Assembly: GCA_947650365.1 (NCBI GenBank)
Contig: OX393553.1
Location: forward strand, 72,079,229 to 72,143,228
Length of the DNA stretch: 64,000 nt
Reading direction: 5' to 3'
Source: Chamaelirium japonicum
Lineage: Eukaryota > Streptophyta > Magnoliopsida > Liliales > Melanthiaceae
The translations under genes and the position numbers were made by a program. Below, one piece after another: positions 1 through 10,481 of this stretch (positions are counted from its first letter, which is position 1; every line of letters begins with the position of its first letter). The notes under the pieces are model-generated. The model made no database searches. It had not been told where the DNA came from and was given only the letters and a program-made list of their open reading frames with translations.

Positions 1-1551
1 GGATAAAACCGTCACCCACTGCCACCGGCATCCCCCATGTCCCGAAGGAAACCACTAGGCGAACCAGCATGGAAGGAAATACAGCTCTCACCCGGTGAGA
101 ATATCGAACTGCGTACCTCCCACCCAGACCCTTAGTCGATTGATTGTGGAGGCCAGAGGCTCTCCTTTGGAGGGAACCTCTTATACATCCCTTCTTTATA
201 AGGTTTTATGCATATCTAGAATGGTCACGACCTCCTAGACATAGACCCTGGTCTACCATGTCCCACTAGGATTACAAACCCTCCCGCAAAGCATTAGTAT
301 CCTCGGAAAATATCATAGTCCCTACCTTGAATACTTAGCTTTCGCCTTTCTTGCAAAAATCACATTACATAGATTCCAAGGATCCCGATACTTCACTAGT
401 TTGCCCATAATCCTAAGATCTGGAGCCTAGCCTAAGGTCAACGTGGAAAGGACTCCCACTACGATGACACCTCGTTCACAATTTGATGCCTGATGTCATA
501 GTAGACCTTATCTCATTACAGGTTTCGATGCTAGCCAAATAGGGACATCCGACAATCTCCGCTGGACCTCAACCTAATTGTGGCATAACCAAATCGTGAT
601 GAGTTCATACTACCATCAAACGTCATCTAGAAACGGGTATCATACAGTGAAATCCTAACCTAACTTGGTCGCTAGGACCACGTGGGGAAAGGGCATCCCA
701 CTAGGGTTATCATACTTCTTATGGAGACATTAGTTAATTATCACTAAACAAATCTAACACTGCGTCTATCTCGGTGCACAATACTTGGCTACCTGAACTA
801 CCACGAGGGCGGTTACCACCTTTCCTTTTAGCTAGCCACCGGATTCGCACGTGTTAGAAGCATTTAGAGACACTGATGAATCCATAAGCTTAGTACTAAC
901 CCTAAGCCTGATCTAGAGACAAACTCACAAGCAAGATAATCATATTATCATCGGGGTTCTCTAAATACGAAATAAAGAGAAACAACAAAAAAAACATCCA
1001 AACTGAATCAAGTCCAGGGTCCGACCCCTGAACTTGAATAGCACAGCCAAGATATCCCGCTCTTCCGTTCTGCACGATCTCTGACGACAATCCCCTTCAT
1101 CGCCAACGTGCACGCTTTTGTCGGGTCTTTGCACGCCATGGTACCGCTTGCCCGAACCGTGGATGTAGCATCATCTCCTTCTTCCTGTGACCGAAAAACT
1201 AACACGCTCCGAGCAAGTGCTCGTTCGTGTATAATTTCGCTAAAAAGAAAAGAAGACAATCCTAGAAACATGGCCAGGGAACCGATAATGGTCAACCCCC
1301 ACCCTCGCCCATCTAGAGCCTTACAATCCACAATAATAATCAATGCAAAATTAAATCCGGGGTCCGACCCCCGGATGCATGCAATCACAAATTACTATTC
1401 AGCGCGGTACCTGCAAAAAGACGATACATAGCACAATCCATATGCATGATCTACGCCGAACCCCGACGAAAATATATGCCATCATATATTCACATGATGT
1501 TTTTACGAATTCATACATGAAACATACACCAAAGCATGCTCTGATACCAAT
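1..1551 (-). mobile_element. Copia element 1: 5' leader, truncated by window edge
   Basis: This stretch has no credible gene. It resembles the untranslated leader between LTR and gag of the copia element at 4381-14692. Both contain the phrase ggggtccgacccccgg, similar A-rich text and a matching arrangement just before the primer binding site (here gctctgatacca at 1538-1549, complementary in the minus orientation to initiator Met-tRNA). The element reads right to left, so its gag-pol would lie beyond base 1. Short open frames here are not conserved between the two leaders and are ignored. The assignment is by homology to the second copy. Confidence 0.7.
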
Positions 1552-3359
1552 TTTTGGAATTGGGTTCCGCTAATCAGAGTCGCAGCGGAAGCAAAAGAAA
1601 GATCCAAAGATCATACGGTGTATGTTTCATTACAATTCGTGATACAAAACAATATACATGCAAATTTACGATCTTAGCATATGTGCGGACATCCTAGAGG
1701 CATACTACGATCTACGGAAGACATGCATGCATCTACTTAGATGTTTAGATTCATCATACCTTATGGATCTATGATCCGGAGATTACGGAACGATGAAGAA
1801 CCGCACTTGAATCGCAAGGAAAACTGTCGGATAGCACCTTATCCTTTGTGAATTGAAGAATCCTCGAAATCCCGTCTCTGAGTGCAGGGATTATGAGCTG
1901 ACGGGGGAATCCGTTGCGAAGACGATGGCGAGCCGCGAGATTTTCTCCTCTTTCTCCTTTCTTCCTTCTCCTTCCTTCCTTTCCTTCTCCCTTCTTCTTT
2001 CTCTCTTTTCCTTGGCCGAAACCACAAAGGAGGAGACTAGGGGTCAAATTTTTGGAGGAGAGGGAGTCGGATTTAGGTCTTCCGGGTGTCTATCGTGAAG
2101 TCCGGACGAAAACGCCCTTCATGAAAAGTGGAAAACTGAAAGTGAGACTGAGTGAGGTGCGCTACTCGGAATCGAGTTCCGTCAGCGCCTGTGAGCTCCT
2201 GGAATTATTCCGCTCATTTTAAGATCCATATTCAATATGTTCTGAGCCATATTTCAGTATTAACCAAAATACCCCTACGACCCGTAATACATATGAATTA
2301 GGTTCTTTGGCTCCGGGCTTGCGCTCCATTGTGCTACTTCGCATCCAACGTATCCAACTAGGTCGAGGAATAATTTCTATACACAACGACATGGTGGAAC
2401 CTTCAGGGTTCGGGATCTCTAGCTCCAACCGGATCCCTGATTAACTGTTCCGGTGACACACCGAAAGTTCCGTTAATCAGCCCTAATCTGATTAACCCGC
2501 GTAGCCACCCAGAGTGCAACGCGAGTTGAACTCTAGTGATCCTAAACTTATGTTACTCCCTCGTAACCCTGTTCTCTATTATACTCTGATAATCCTTAGT
2601 CCCTCCTATTATTGGTGCCATGATACGACTCGGGCGGTGGGGAGCACCGTCAGATCCCGATCGATCATCTGACTAGGGTTTGCTGACTTGTCATCTATAA
2701 CACCACACACCTTCCGGTGCTATGCCTAGCATCCGGAACATCGTCAGTTATAATGACAACCACCAGGCCTGGGTTAACTGTGTGGACAGATTGACTCATC
2801 AAAACGCACCCATCCAACACTAGACGTCGGATAACCTGTAGGGATTACATGTCACTCAAGCGCCAGCCGGGTAACCCAACGTACTGTGGTATTGGAATAT
2901 GGAAGGTCCGCACACGTTGGCACATCAAAGCACCACACAACTGGTTGGCCCAGTGAACATGGTCCTTCAGGATTAAGGATAGATTATCTATAGTAGTAAG
3001 ACGGTTTCTGCACCAGTGTCTGAATCACTGAACTGTGCACCGTCTTGGTTCCTGTTCAACATGATCATCGTGCTTGGTCAGGTGAATGGGAATCCCACGT
3101 TCCCGTGGTGGAGACTTCACCACATCCTCTACCTGCCAACAGCTTATTCTCGGTGAAGCGACCAGCATCACCAAAGCTGTGAACTAGTTCTAGGTCTACA
3201 CAGAACTGGTCCACTGGGTCTCCCAAGCATGGATCCTCCATGCGCCTCAGTGGCCTACTGTGTTCCCTAGGGTTCTTTTATTATATGAGAATTATCATAT
3301 ACCATAGTAGTATTCTATTTAAAGCAATAACCAAAGTCATCTTTATTAATATTAATACA
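1552..3359 (-). repeat. Copia element 1: 5' LTR
   Basis: The LTR abuts the primer binding site (1538-1549) with a 2-base gap. In plus orientation it begins ttttggaattgg, where the expected TG end has changed to TT, and ends near ...attaataca at 3359. It shares phrases with the copia 2 LTRs, such as 'accaccaggcctgggtt' (2759 on; also 5900 on) and the closing T/A-rich stretch. It is about 1.8 kb. It was inserted in the gag of an older gypsy element, which resumes at 3360. The other LTR and the second TSD copy lie outside the window, so the exact right end is uncertain by a few bases. Confidence 0.65.
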
Positions 3360-4299
3360 GAAAATCCACGCTAAGGACACACGAGCTACAACAGAAACAA
3401 CCACGCCTCTGGGGTCCAGGAACTGGAGGACCATGGAAATACTGCGGCTGACGAGGCGGGGGTCGAACCTCCGTGGGTCTGAACCTCTTCTAAGCCAGTG
3501 GGCCATAGCGACTACCGTTACCCCGCTTCTCCAAGATAGCACGGGACTCCTTCAGCTCCTGCTCCACCGCCAGGGACTGGTTGACCAACTCTTTATAGGA
3601 TTGCCCCAGGAAGGCAGTAACCCTACCCCTGATCACCGGGTTCAAGCCATGCTCAAAACGCATAGCCCTCCTGCCATCGATCGCCACCTAGTGAGGAGCA
3701 TACCTCGCAAGCTCCGAGAATTTGGCCTCATACTGGGACACAGTATGAGACCCCTGATAGAGCGCCAAAAACTCCATCTCTATCCGGTTCTGCACGGTGA
3801 CCGGAAAGATCTTCTTCCGAAAGATTTTCTCAAACTCTAGCCAAGTGATCGCTCCTCGATCTGCTGCTCGGGTGCACTGAACCGTCTACCACTAGAAGTC
3901 TGCCTCAGCCTCGAACTGGTATGAGGCAAAGGTGACTCTCTTGTCGTCGGTGATGCCCAACGTGTTTAGTATCTTCTCCGTCTGTTGGAACCATCGATCG
4001 GCCTCTAAGGGGTCTGGCTCACCCCTGAAGCTCAGTGGTCCCATCGCCTTAAAGTCCTTCAGCAATTTCTCCTGCCGCTCGCCCTAGGCCTGCTGCCGAG
4101 CCTAGGCCTGAGCAAGGGTACCCTGAGCTAGCTCGGCCTGCTACTGAGCAGCTGTCTGCTGCTAAGCAATAGCAGCCTGCTACTCCTGGACCATGGCGAT
4201 CATCCCCTGGAGCATCTCCATCATCATCGCCGTGTTGTCTGGCCCAGTGGACAATCATGCTCCGTTGTTAGCACCATTACCACTTCTGGTACCCACCAT
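3360..4299 (-). pseudogene. Decayed Ty3/gypsy gag
   Basis: The minus-strand frame opens with ATG at 4299-4297 and runs to the copia 1 insertion at 3360. The N-terminus is a Gln/Ala-rich coiled stretch. It is followed by a Retrotrans_gag domain with readable pieces such as 'ILNTLGITDDKRVTF', 'FRKKIFPVTVQNRMEME' and, at 3490-3687, 'FEHGLNPVIRGRV' and 'SYKELVNQSLAVEQEL'. Several in-frame stops (TGA soon after the start, then TAGs within the Gln run and before 'AIDGRRAMRFEHG') all look like C-to-T changes at CAG or CGA codons. The protein would form the virus-like particle. The C-terminal zinc knuckle is not clearly preserved before the break. It is certainly inactive. Confidence 0.75.
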
Positions 4300-4380
4300 C
4301 TGAAAAGAGAAGGGATTAGTCTAACGCTAACCTCTTAATAAGACTCTAGACCTAACTAGAAACTACTCCTAGGAACATAT

Positions 4381-6497
4381 TGTTGAAAATAAATCCATGG
4401 TAGAGGCTCGCAGCGAAAACGATTTGGCGGTCGAAAGACCGTTCATGGTGCATGTTACACGATTTAAACTTTCATTGAAACTAATCTACATGTGTGTGCA
4501 TGTGTATGCACGTGAATCGAACACCCTAACGGCAATCTAGCGTAATGATTATCTAGCATGCATGCAAATCATAATGCTCGCTAGATCTACGTGTTAGATT
4601 ATTCATACCTTCGTACGGATCTTTTAACCGTGGAGAATTATCTTCTTTGTCGATGGAGACGGAAGATCGTTCACGAAGAAGCCGATGGTATGAATGGAGA
4701 CGATGCCTTCTTGTTCACCCGATCTCACACGATGCACGGAACGTTGCTCTCGGATCTCTGAGTGTCTCTGAAGAACGACCCTTCTCCTTCTATAAAACTC
4801 CACGCGAGGAAGACGAAGTTGCAAGCAGGAAAGTAGAGAGAGATTAGGAAGAGAACTAGAGAGATGAGAGAGGGAGGGGGTTTGGTTTTTTGCATCCATA
4901 TGGTCGGCCCCATAAGGTCCCTTATATAGGGCCGGCCTACCCCCTTGGATAAGGATCCAAGGGGATAATAACCTCCCACAATTATCTCTCCATTATCACC
5001 CTTTTATCTCTCCTTGTATTTATCCGTTTTCCTACTTTTTAGGGCTTGTTTTGACCAATTCAAAGTCCTATCCCTATCTATATGGCCAGCCTTATAGATG
5101 AGGGATTCTCATCCCTACAACATAGGGCCGGCCCTAGCATGGTCTCCTACTGCTAGGGTCGGCCATAAGTGAGGTCCGACAGAGTGAGGTTTTACCAAAA
5201 CGCCCTGACGTCTCAATTTGACCATTTCTAGTGTGCGAGACCTAGCGGCCACTACTTAAATGATCTTTACTAGTTACCTTACTATTAACTGAGGTCACCG
5301 AAGGATGCTTCTAGCAAAGTCAACTAGTCAACTCGCAACATGCATCGCACTTATGCAGCGAAGTTCACTTATGGCTAGGGATTACTACCTGCGCCTCTGT
5401 ACTAGTCTCGGGCTTATCCCTTAGTACTCGTATGTAGTTACGCATCTACCGTGCTCTAGTGCCAAGCACAAACGGAGCGTATACTTCTTTCTTTCTCATA
5501 ATGCTTATGGTGTTCCGAGGAGACGGTTCAAGAACCGTACATAATGTTGATAAGGTGGAACCATCAGGGACCGGGGTTCATGGCTTCTAACTCAAGCTCG
5601 ATCGACACACTACCCGAGTGTACGATCGATCCTCTGAGCTCGAGTTAACCTATACCCAGAGTGCGACGCAGGCTGCACTCCAATTCACCCAGACTTACTA
5701 TGTTCTCCATCATACCCCTGCTCTCCGCTTAGTAGTGGTAAACACGTTGTCCCTCCACTTGATGCCATGATTCACTTCGAGCGGTGGAGACTACCGTCAG
5801 ACTCGAATGATCATATGACTTGGTTCCTTCTAGGTTGACCTATACATCGTACCTCTGATTGCCCCATCGAGTAATCGAACCCGGTCAACAGTTAAACTGA
5901 TGACCACCAGGCCTGGGTTTGGTACAGTGTAAGTCACACCAAGGAACGCACCTCCCTTCAGGGGTGTGGATGGCCTGCAGGAGTGACACGCTAATGCAAC
6001 GCCAGTCAGGTTACCCAGTACACTGTGGTTTTGGATCACTGCATACGGATCCTCACACATTGGTGCGCCAAAGCATCACTCAACTGGTTAGTCTATCAGA
6101 CGTGGTTCCTCAGGGTTTAGAACCGTTTTATCCTAAACAGAAACACGACTTAGTATACCAGTGTCTGCTCACTGATCTGTACACCGTGCTAGTTCCGTTC
6201 AGCCACAGACACTGTGCCTGGTGATGACCATGGTGAAAACTTCCCATGAACTGTCATCGCCAATAGCTTATCATGATAAGGCGACCAACCTGATCATAGC
6301 TACGAACTGATTTAGATTATATGGGACCAATCCACTCAGTCTTTAACTCAGTGGACTACCATATAACCATAGCTCTCTGTTCTTTAAAAGAACACGTAAC
6401 TATATTACGTACCTATATGCATCTCATATAATAACTATTAATCTTTATTAGACCAAAACTTAAAGTTTTACAAGCTTAGAACATATCAATCCTAACA
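4381..6497 (-). repeat. Copia element 2: 3' LTR
   Basis: This LTR of 2,117 bp runs from TGTTGAAAATAA to CAATCCTAACA on the plus strand, with TG...CA ends. It matches 12562-14692 over its whole length with scattered substitutions and indels; for example, bases around 13523 and 13840 of the other copy are absent here. On the minus strand a TATA box lies at 4921-4930, inside a run of GGCCGGCC palindromes. Gag-pol ends just outside at 6554. Confidence 0.93.
4921..4930 (-). promoter_or_regulatory. TATA box of copia 2 3' LTR
   Basis: The minus strand reads CCTATATAAG directly after GGCCGGCC. The same arrangement occurs in the other LTR at 13101-13110. Transcription would start roughly 30 bases further left, giving a U3 of about 1.6 kb. 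Confidence 0.6.
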
Positions 6498-6553
6498 ATC
6501 CTCTACTTGGTCTAGCGAAGCAAAACGGTTTTGACTCTTATTGCGTCCACATA

Positions 6554-6889
6554 TCACTCGAATGCCTTTATAGGTATTGCCTTGGTGAAAGGATCAGCAA
6601 CATTATCTGTAGATGCAATCTGTGTCACCGCTACTCGCCCTTGCTTTTGAAACTGCCGAATCAAGTGGAATTTGCACTCGATGTGCTTCCCCTTTTGGTG
6701 ATGTCTTGGCTCCTTTGCTTGTGCTACCGCCCCACTATTGTCGCAGTAAAGCACAATAGGTAACTGGGCCTCTGGTACGCACCCCAAATCCGTAAGGAAT
6801 TTCTTGAGCCATACCGTTTCTTTGGCTGCTTCGCACGCTACAACGTACTCAGCCTCTGTGGTAGAGTCCGCGATGCACTTCTGCTTCAC
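6554..6889 (-). pseudogene. Copia 2 RNase H domain
   Basis: This is the C-terminal part of the copia polyprotein, which would digest the RNA strand of the RNA-DNA hybrid. Recognisable motifs are 'STTEAEYVVACEAAKE', 'CDNSGAVAQAKEP' and 'ASTDNVADPFTKAI', a standard copia RNase H ending. It is separated from the reverse transcriptase by a single in-frame TAG at about 6892 after 'GGAAVSW', probably a CAG-to-TAG change. About 55 bases separate the end from the 3' LTR. Confidence 0.88.
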
Positions 6890-6892
6890 ACT

Positions 6893-8320
6893 CTACCAAC
6901 TAACCGCTGCTCCTCCTAACAAAAATACAAAACCTGATGTCGATTTTCTAGATTCTAAATTTGATATAAAGTCAGAATCTGTGTATCCAATCGGTGTCAG
7001 TTCCTGTGCAGTGTAAACCAACTCATAATCCCTTGTTCTATGAAGGTACTTGAGTATGCACTTCACAGCTGTCCAGTGATCTGGACCCGGATTCGACTGA
7101 AATTGACCCATCATGCCTACTGTGAAACAGATATCTGGCCTTGTACAATGCATAACATACATTAGACTACCTAATGCTGAAGCATAAGGTATCTTCTGTA
7201 TATCTGCTCTCTCCTCAGGTGTCTTAGGACATTGATCCTTAGACAGTTTTACGCCATGTTTAAATGGCACAAAACCCTTCTTGGAGTTTTGCATGTCAAA
7301 CCTAGCCATAAGCTTATCTATATACGCAGCCTGTGACAGCGAGAGAATCCTATTCTGACGATCTCGTGTTACCTTGATCCCCAAAACATAACTCGTTTCA
7401 CCTAGGTCTTTCATATCGAACTGTGTTGACAACCAGACTTTTACCGTTGACAATGTTCCAACATCATTCCCAATGAGCAGAATATCATCTACGTAAAGTA
7501 TCAAATATACCACTGTAGTCTTATCACTCCTCTTGTATATACATGGTTCATTCTCGTTTTGAGTAAATCCATATAACTGGATTGGCTGATCAAAACGAAT
7601 GTTCCAACTTCTAGATGCTTGCTTTAGTCCATAAATGGACTTCTGCAACTTGCAAACTAGATGTTCCTGACCCTCTGACTCAAAACCTGGTGGCTGCATC
7701 ATATAAATGTCTTCTTCCAAATTCCCATTGAGGAATACTGTCTTGACATCCATTTGCCAGATCTCCCAGTCATAATGGGCTACAATGGATAGGAGGATCC
7801 GAATAGACTTTATCATAGCTACCGGCGAGAAGGTTTCGTCAAAGTCGATTCCTTCTCTCTGGGTATAACCCTTGGCAACTAATCTAGCTTTATAAGTCTC
7901 AATAGTACTATCAGATCCTCTTTTCTTTTTATACACTCACTTACACCCAATAGGTTTAATATTGGATGATGGTGTAATAAGAATCTAGACAGCGTTATGG
8001 GACATTGATGCAATTTCTGCCTCCATAGCCTTTTGCCAGTCAGAGCCATCAGAAGCTCCCACTGCCTCATCGTAGCTCAGTGAGTCATCCTCTTGGCCCT
8101 CTGGATCAACCAATAAGGTTTCTCTATAGTATCTGTCAGGAGATCTGATGTTTCTCCCACTGCGACGAGGTGGTGGTAGTGTTACAAGATGAATAGGTTC
8201 TACAGTTTTTGGTATATTAGTGTCTGTGATGTCAGCTCCCACTATGCTTTCGGATGCGCTATTTGTACTAGTACCCAGCAGCTCATCCAGAACTACCTTA
8301 CTAGTAGGCTTGTGGTCCAT
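6893..8320 (-). pseudogene. Copia 2 reverse transcriptase and linker
   Basis: The block holds the integrase-RT linker (8320 to about 7985, ending with a Pro/Arg-rich 'PPPRRSGRNIRSPDRY' stretch) and then the RVT_2 reverse transcriptase. The RT shows '[12 protein letters not shown]', '[12 protein letters not shown]', '[14 protein letters not shown]', the catalytic '[11 protein letters not shown]' near 7500-7470, '[14 protein letters not shown]' and 'RPDICFTVG'. RT proper is one open frame of about 347 codons (7936-6893). A stop and frame change separate it from the linker near 7937-7985. The enzyme would copy element RNA to DNA. The linker break makes this copy inactive. Confidence 0.92.
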
Positions 8321-8332
8321 AATATAATCCCG

Positions 8333-9128
8333 TTATAGGAAATAGGCATTCATTGAAACGATCACCTTTTTTTTCTCAGGATTATAAAATAGACCCCCTT
8401 TGGTCTCCTTAGAATACCCTACAAACAAACATACTTTGAACTTTAGCTCCATCTTATCCCTCTTATCCTTCCGCACATGTGCAGGACATCCCCATATTCT
8501 GAAATACTGTAGTTTTGGTTTGTTCCTTGACCACAACTCTCTAGGGGTCTGAGGTACTGACTTAGACGGAACGTGGTTCAGAATATAAACTGCTATTTGT
8601 AGGGCATATCCCCAAAAAGTCATTAGTAAACTGGCGTAACTCATCATGCTACGAACCATGTCCAACAAGGTTCGATTCCTTCTCTCAGAAACTCTATTCT
8701 GTTGTGGGGTACCTGGAGCAGTTAACTGAGATGTTATCCCATGCTCCACCATATATATACCCAAGGAACTCATCAGATAGGTACTCACCTCCTCGATCAG
8801 ATCGAAGGGTTTTTATATATTTGCCTGTCTGCTTTTCTACTTTAGCCCTGAACTCTTTGAACATGTCAAAGGATTCTGACTTTCGTTGCATTAGGTAAAT
8901 ATAGCCATATCTTGAGTAATCATCAGTAAAAGTGATGAAGTACTCATGGCCTCCTATCGCCTTGACGCTCATGGGTCCACATACATCTGAATGGATTAAC
9001 TCCAATACCTCAGTAGCTCTTACTCCTTTGCCTTTAAAGGCCCTCTTGGTCATCTTGCCTTCCAGGCAGGATTCACAGGTGGGAAGGATCTCCGTAGGAT
9101 CTGTTTCCAGAAGCCCGGCCTTCACCAT
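8333..9128 (-). pseudogene. Copia 2 integrase
   Basis: The retroviral-type integrase would insert the cDNA. The zinc-binding N-terminus ends in 'CESCLEGKMTKRAF'. Its His part lies just upstream (9129-9170), cut by a TGA that looks like a mutated CGA. The rve core shows the first Asp in 'LIHSDVCGPM', the second in 'LRSDRGGEY', and Glu in 'NRVSERRNRTLLD'. A frameshift at about 8700-8790 separates the second Asp from the Glu. The GKGY-type end ('FVGYSKETKG') is present near 8400. It is inactive because of the frameshift and stops. Confidence 0.9.
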
Positions 9129-9863
9129 CCTGTGGATCCTGTCTAAGCCAATATGGCCAAGTCATAAGTGCCACAATTGGGTTAAATTCTCTGAAGGTTT
9201 CTTACGCTTAGATGAATTAACATTACATGCTGAAATTATTTTGTTATCTTTTTCAAATTTAGGACTGACAACATAGAGATAATTCTGAACCATTCCTCTT
9301 ATTATAAAAGTTCCATTCAACTTAAACGACACACCAGAAGCATCAACATAAACTGAATAACCTTCATTAACTAAAGAAGAAACAGAAATCAAGTTACATC
9401 TCAAGGACGGTACATAAAAAACATCTCTAAGAGTCAAAGTTTTATTATTCAAAAAACTAAGATTAACATCTCCAATAGCTTCAGCAGCAGCCACGGCCTC
9501 AATTCCTATACTTAAGGTCACCTCTCCATCAAGCAACCTTCTGCTTTCCCGAAACTCTTGAAGAGAGTTACAGGCATGGTTAGTGGATCCTGAATCTATA
9601 ATCCAACTAGCAAAAGAACTATTACTCGAAAGAAATGATTCAACAACTAAGAGTTGTAGATTACCTTCACCAGCATTCTGAGGTTTCTTGCAGTCCTTCT
9701 TCCAATGACCCTTTTGGCCACACCGGAAACACTTCGTGCTCGATTTCTTTGATTCACCAGACCCAGAGGTCCCAACAGAGTCCTGCACAGGCTCTAACTT
9801 AGGTTTCTTCTTATGTTTCTTGCCCTGAGGTTTACCAGACTTTTTAAAGGATCTGCGTTGCAC
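9129..9863 (-). pseudogene. Copia 2 zinc knuckle and aspartic protease
   Basis: The C-terminal gag part has a Lys-rich segment followed by a CX2CX4HX4C knuckle, 'CFRCGQKGHWKKDC' (about 9732-9691), which would bind genomic RNA. The protease follows, with catalytic motif 'WIIDSGSTNHACN' (about 9605-9567), then 'SLRCNLISVSSLVNEGY'. The protease would cut the polyprotein. The frame is open from 9863 to about 9162. It is parted from gag by a TAG near 9882 (probable CAG) and from integrase by a TGA near 9160. Confidence 0.9.
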
Positions 9864-9881
9864 GTGAAGTGCTTCGCCCTT

Positions 9882-10481
9882 CTACTTGAAGCCATCCTCA
9901 GCTGCCTGGATAGCTCCCAGAAGCTCTGTATTTGTTATAGCCAACTTGTTCAAATTAAAGTTGGTGACAAAACCTTCAAAGGCTCCAGACAGTGACGAGA
10001 GGAAGATGTCTGTCATCACCTCGCCTTCTAGCACAATATCCATGGTTGCTAGTTCGTTCTGGAACCCAAACATTTTCATCATGTGTTTCCAAACTAGCAT
10101 CCCATTAGACATCTTAGTGCTGACGAGTTTCTTGATGGTAAGGTATCGCGTAATACGATTGTGACCTTCAAATATTTCCTTCAGATACAACATCATGTCA
10201 GAAGCATCGGGCATCTCCTCGACTTACTTCTGCAGAGTTGTTTGCAAGGATGCTATTATATAGCATTTATATATTTCATTGGATTCCTTCCAGTCAGTGA
10301 ATGCCTTTAACTGTGCCTCTGTGGCATCGGGTCCTGGCAAATCTGTCTCAGGGTCATTCAGGGTTGTCATATGTTTACCAATCCTTAAGACCAGGTACAG
10401 GTTGTGTTTTCAGTTCTCATAGTTGGGACCGGTAAGTTTGTGGTCATTTAGGATAGCGGACAGGGGGTCTAACTTGGTCAT
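9882..10481 (-). pseudogene. Copia 2 gag (UBN2-type), decayed
   Basis: The start is ATG at 10481-10479, 'MTKLDPLSAILNDHKL'. A TGA soon after 'GPNYEN' replaces what is normally a Trp codon in this gag family. The downstream part reads 'CYIIASLQTTLQK', then from 10214 'MMLYLKEIFEGHNRITRY' and 'MSNGMLVWKHMMKMFGF'. This is the capsid-like UBN2 gag fold that would package the RNA. Stops near 10420 and 10220 are consistent with C-to-T or G-to-A transitions. Confidence 0.85.

Noticed and set aside
902-1573. Short frames in the copia 1 leader
   Set aside because: Not conserved in the homologous leader of copia 2; they lie between LTR and gag.
4624-4979. Minus-strand frames of 84-91 codons, also at 12805-13160
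   Set aside because: They occur in both copia LTRs just downstream of the TATA box; similar lengths reflect recent shared ancestry of the LTRs, and no domain or initiation context supports a protein.
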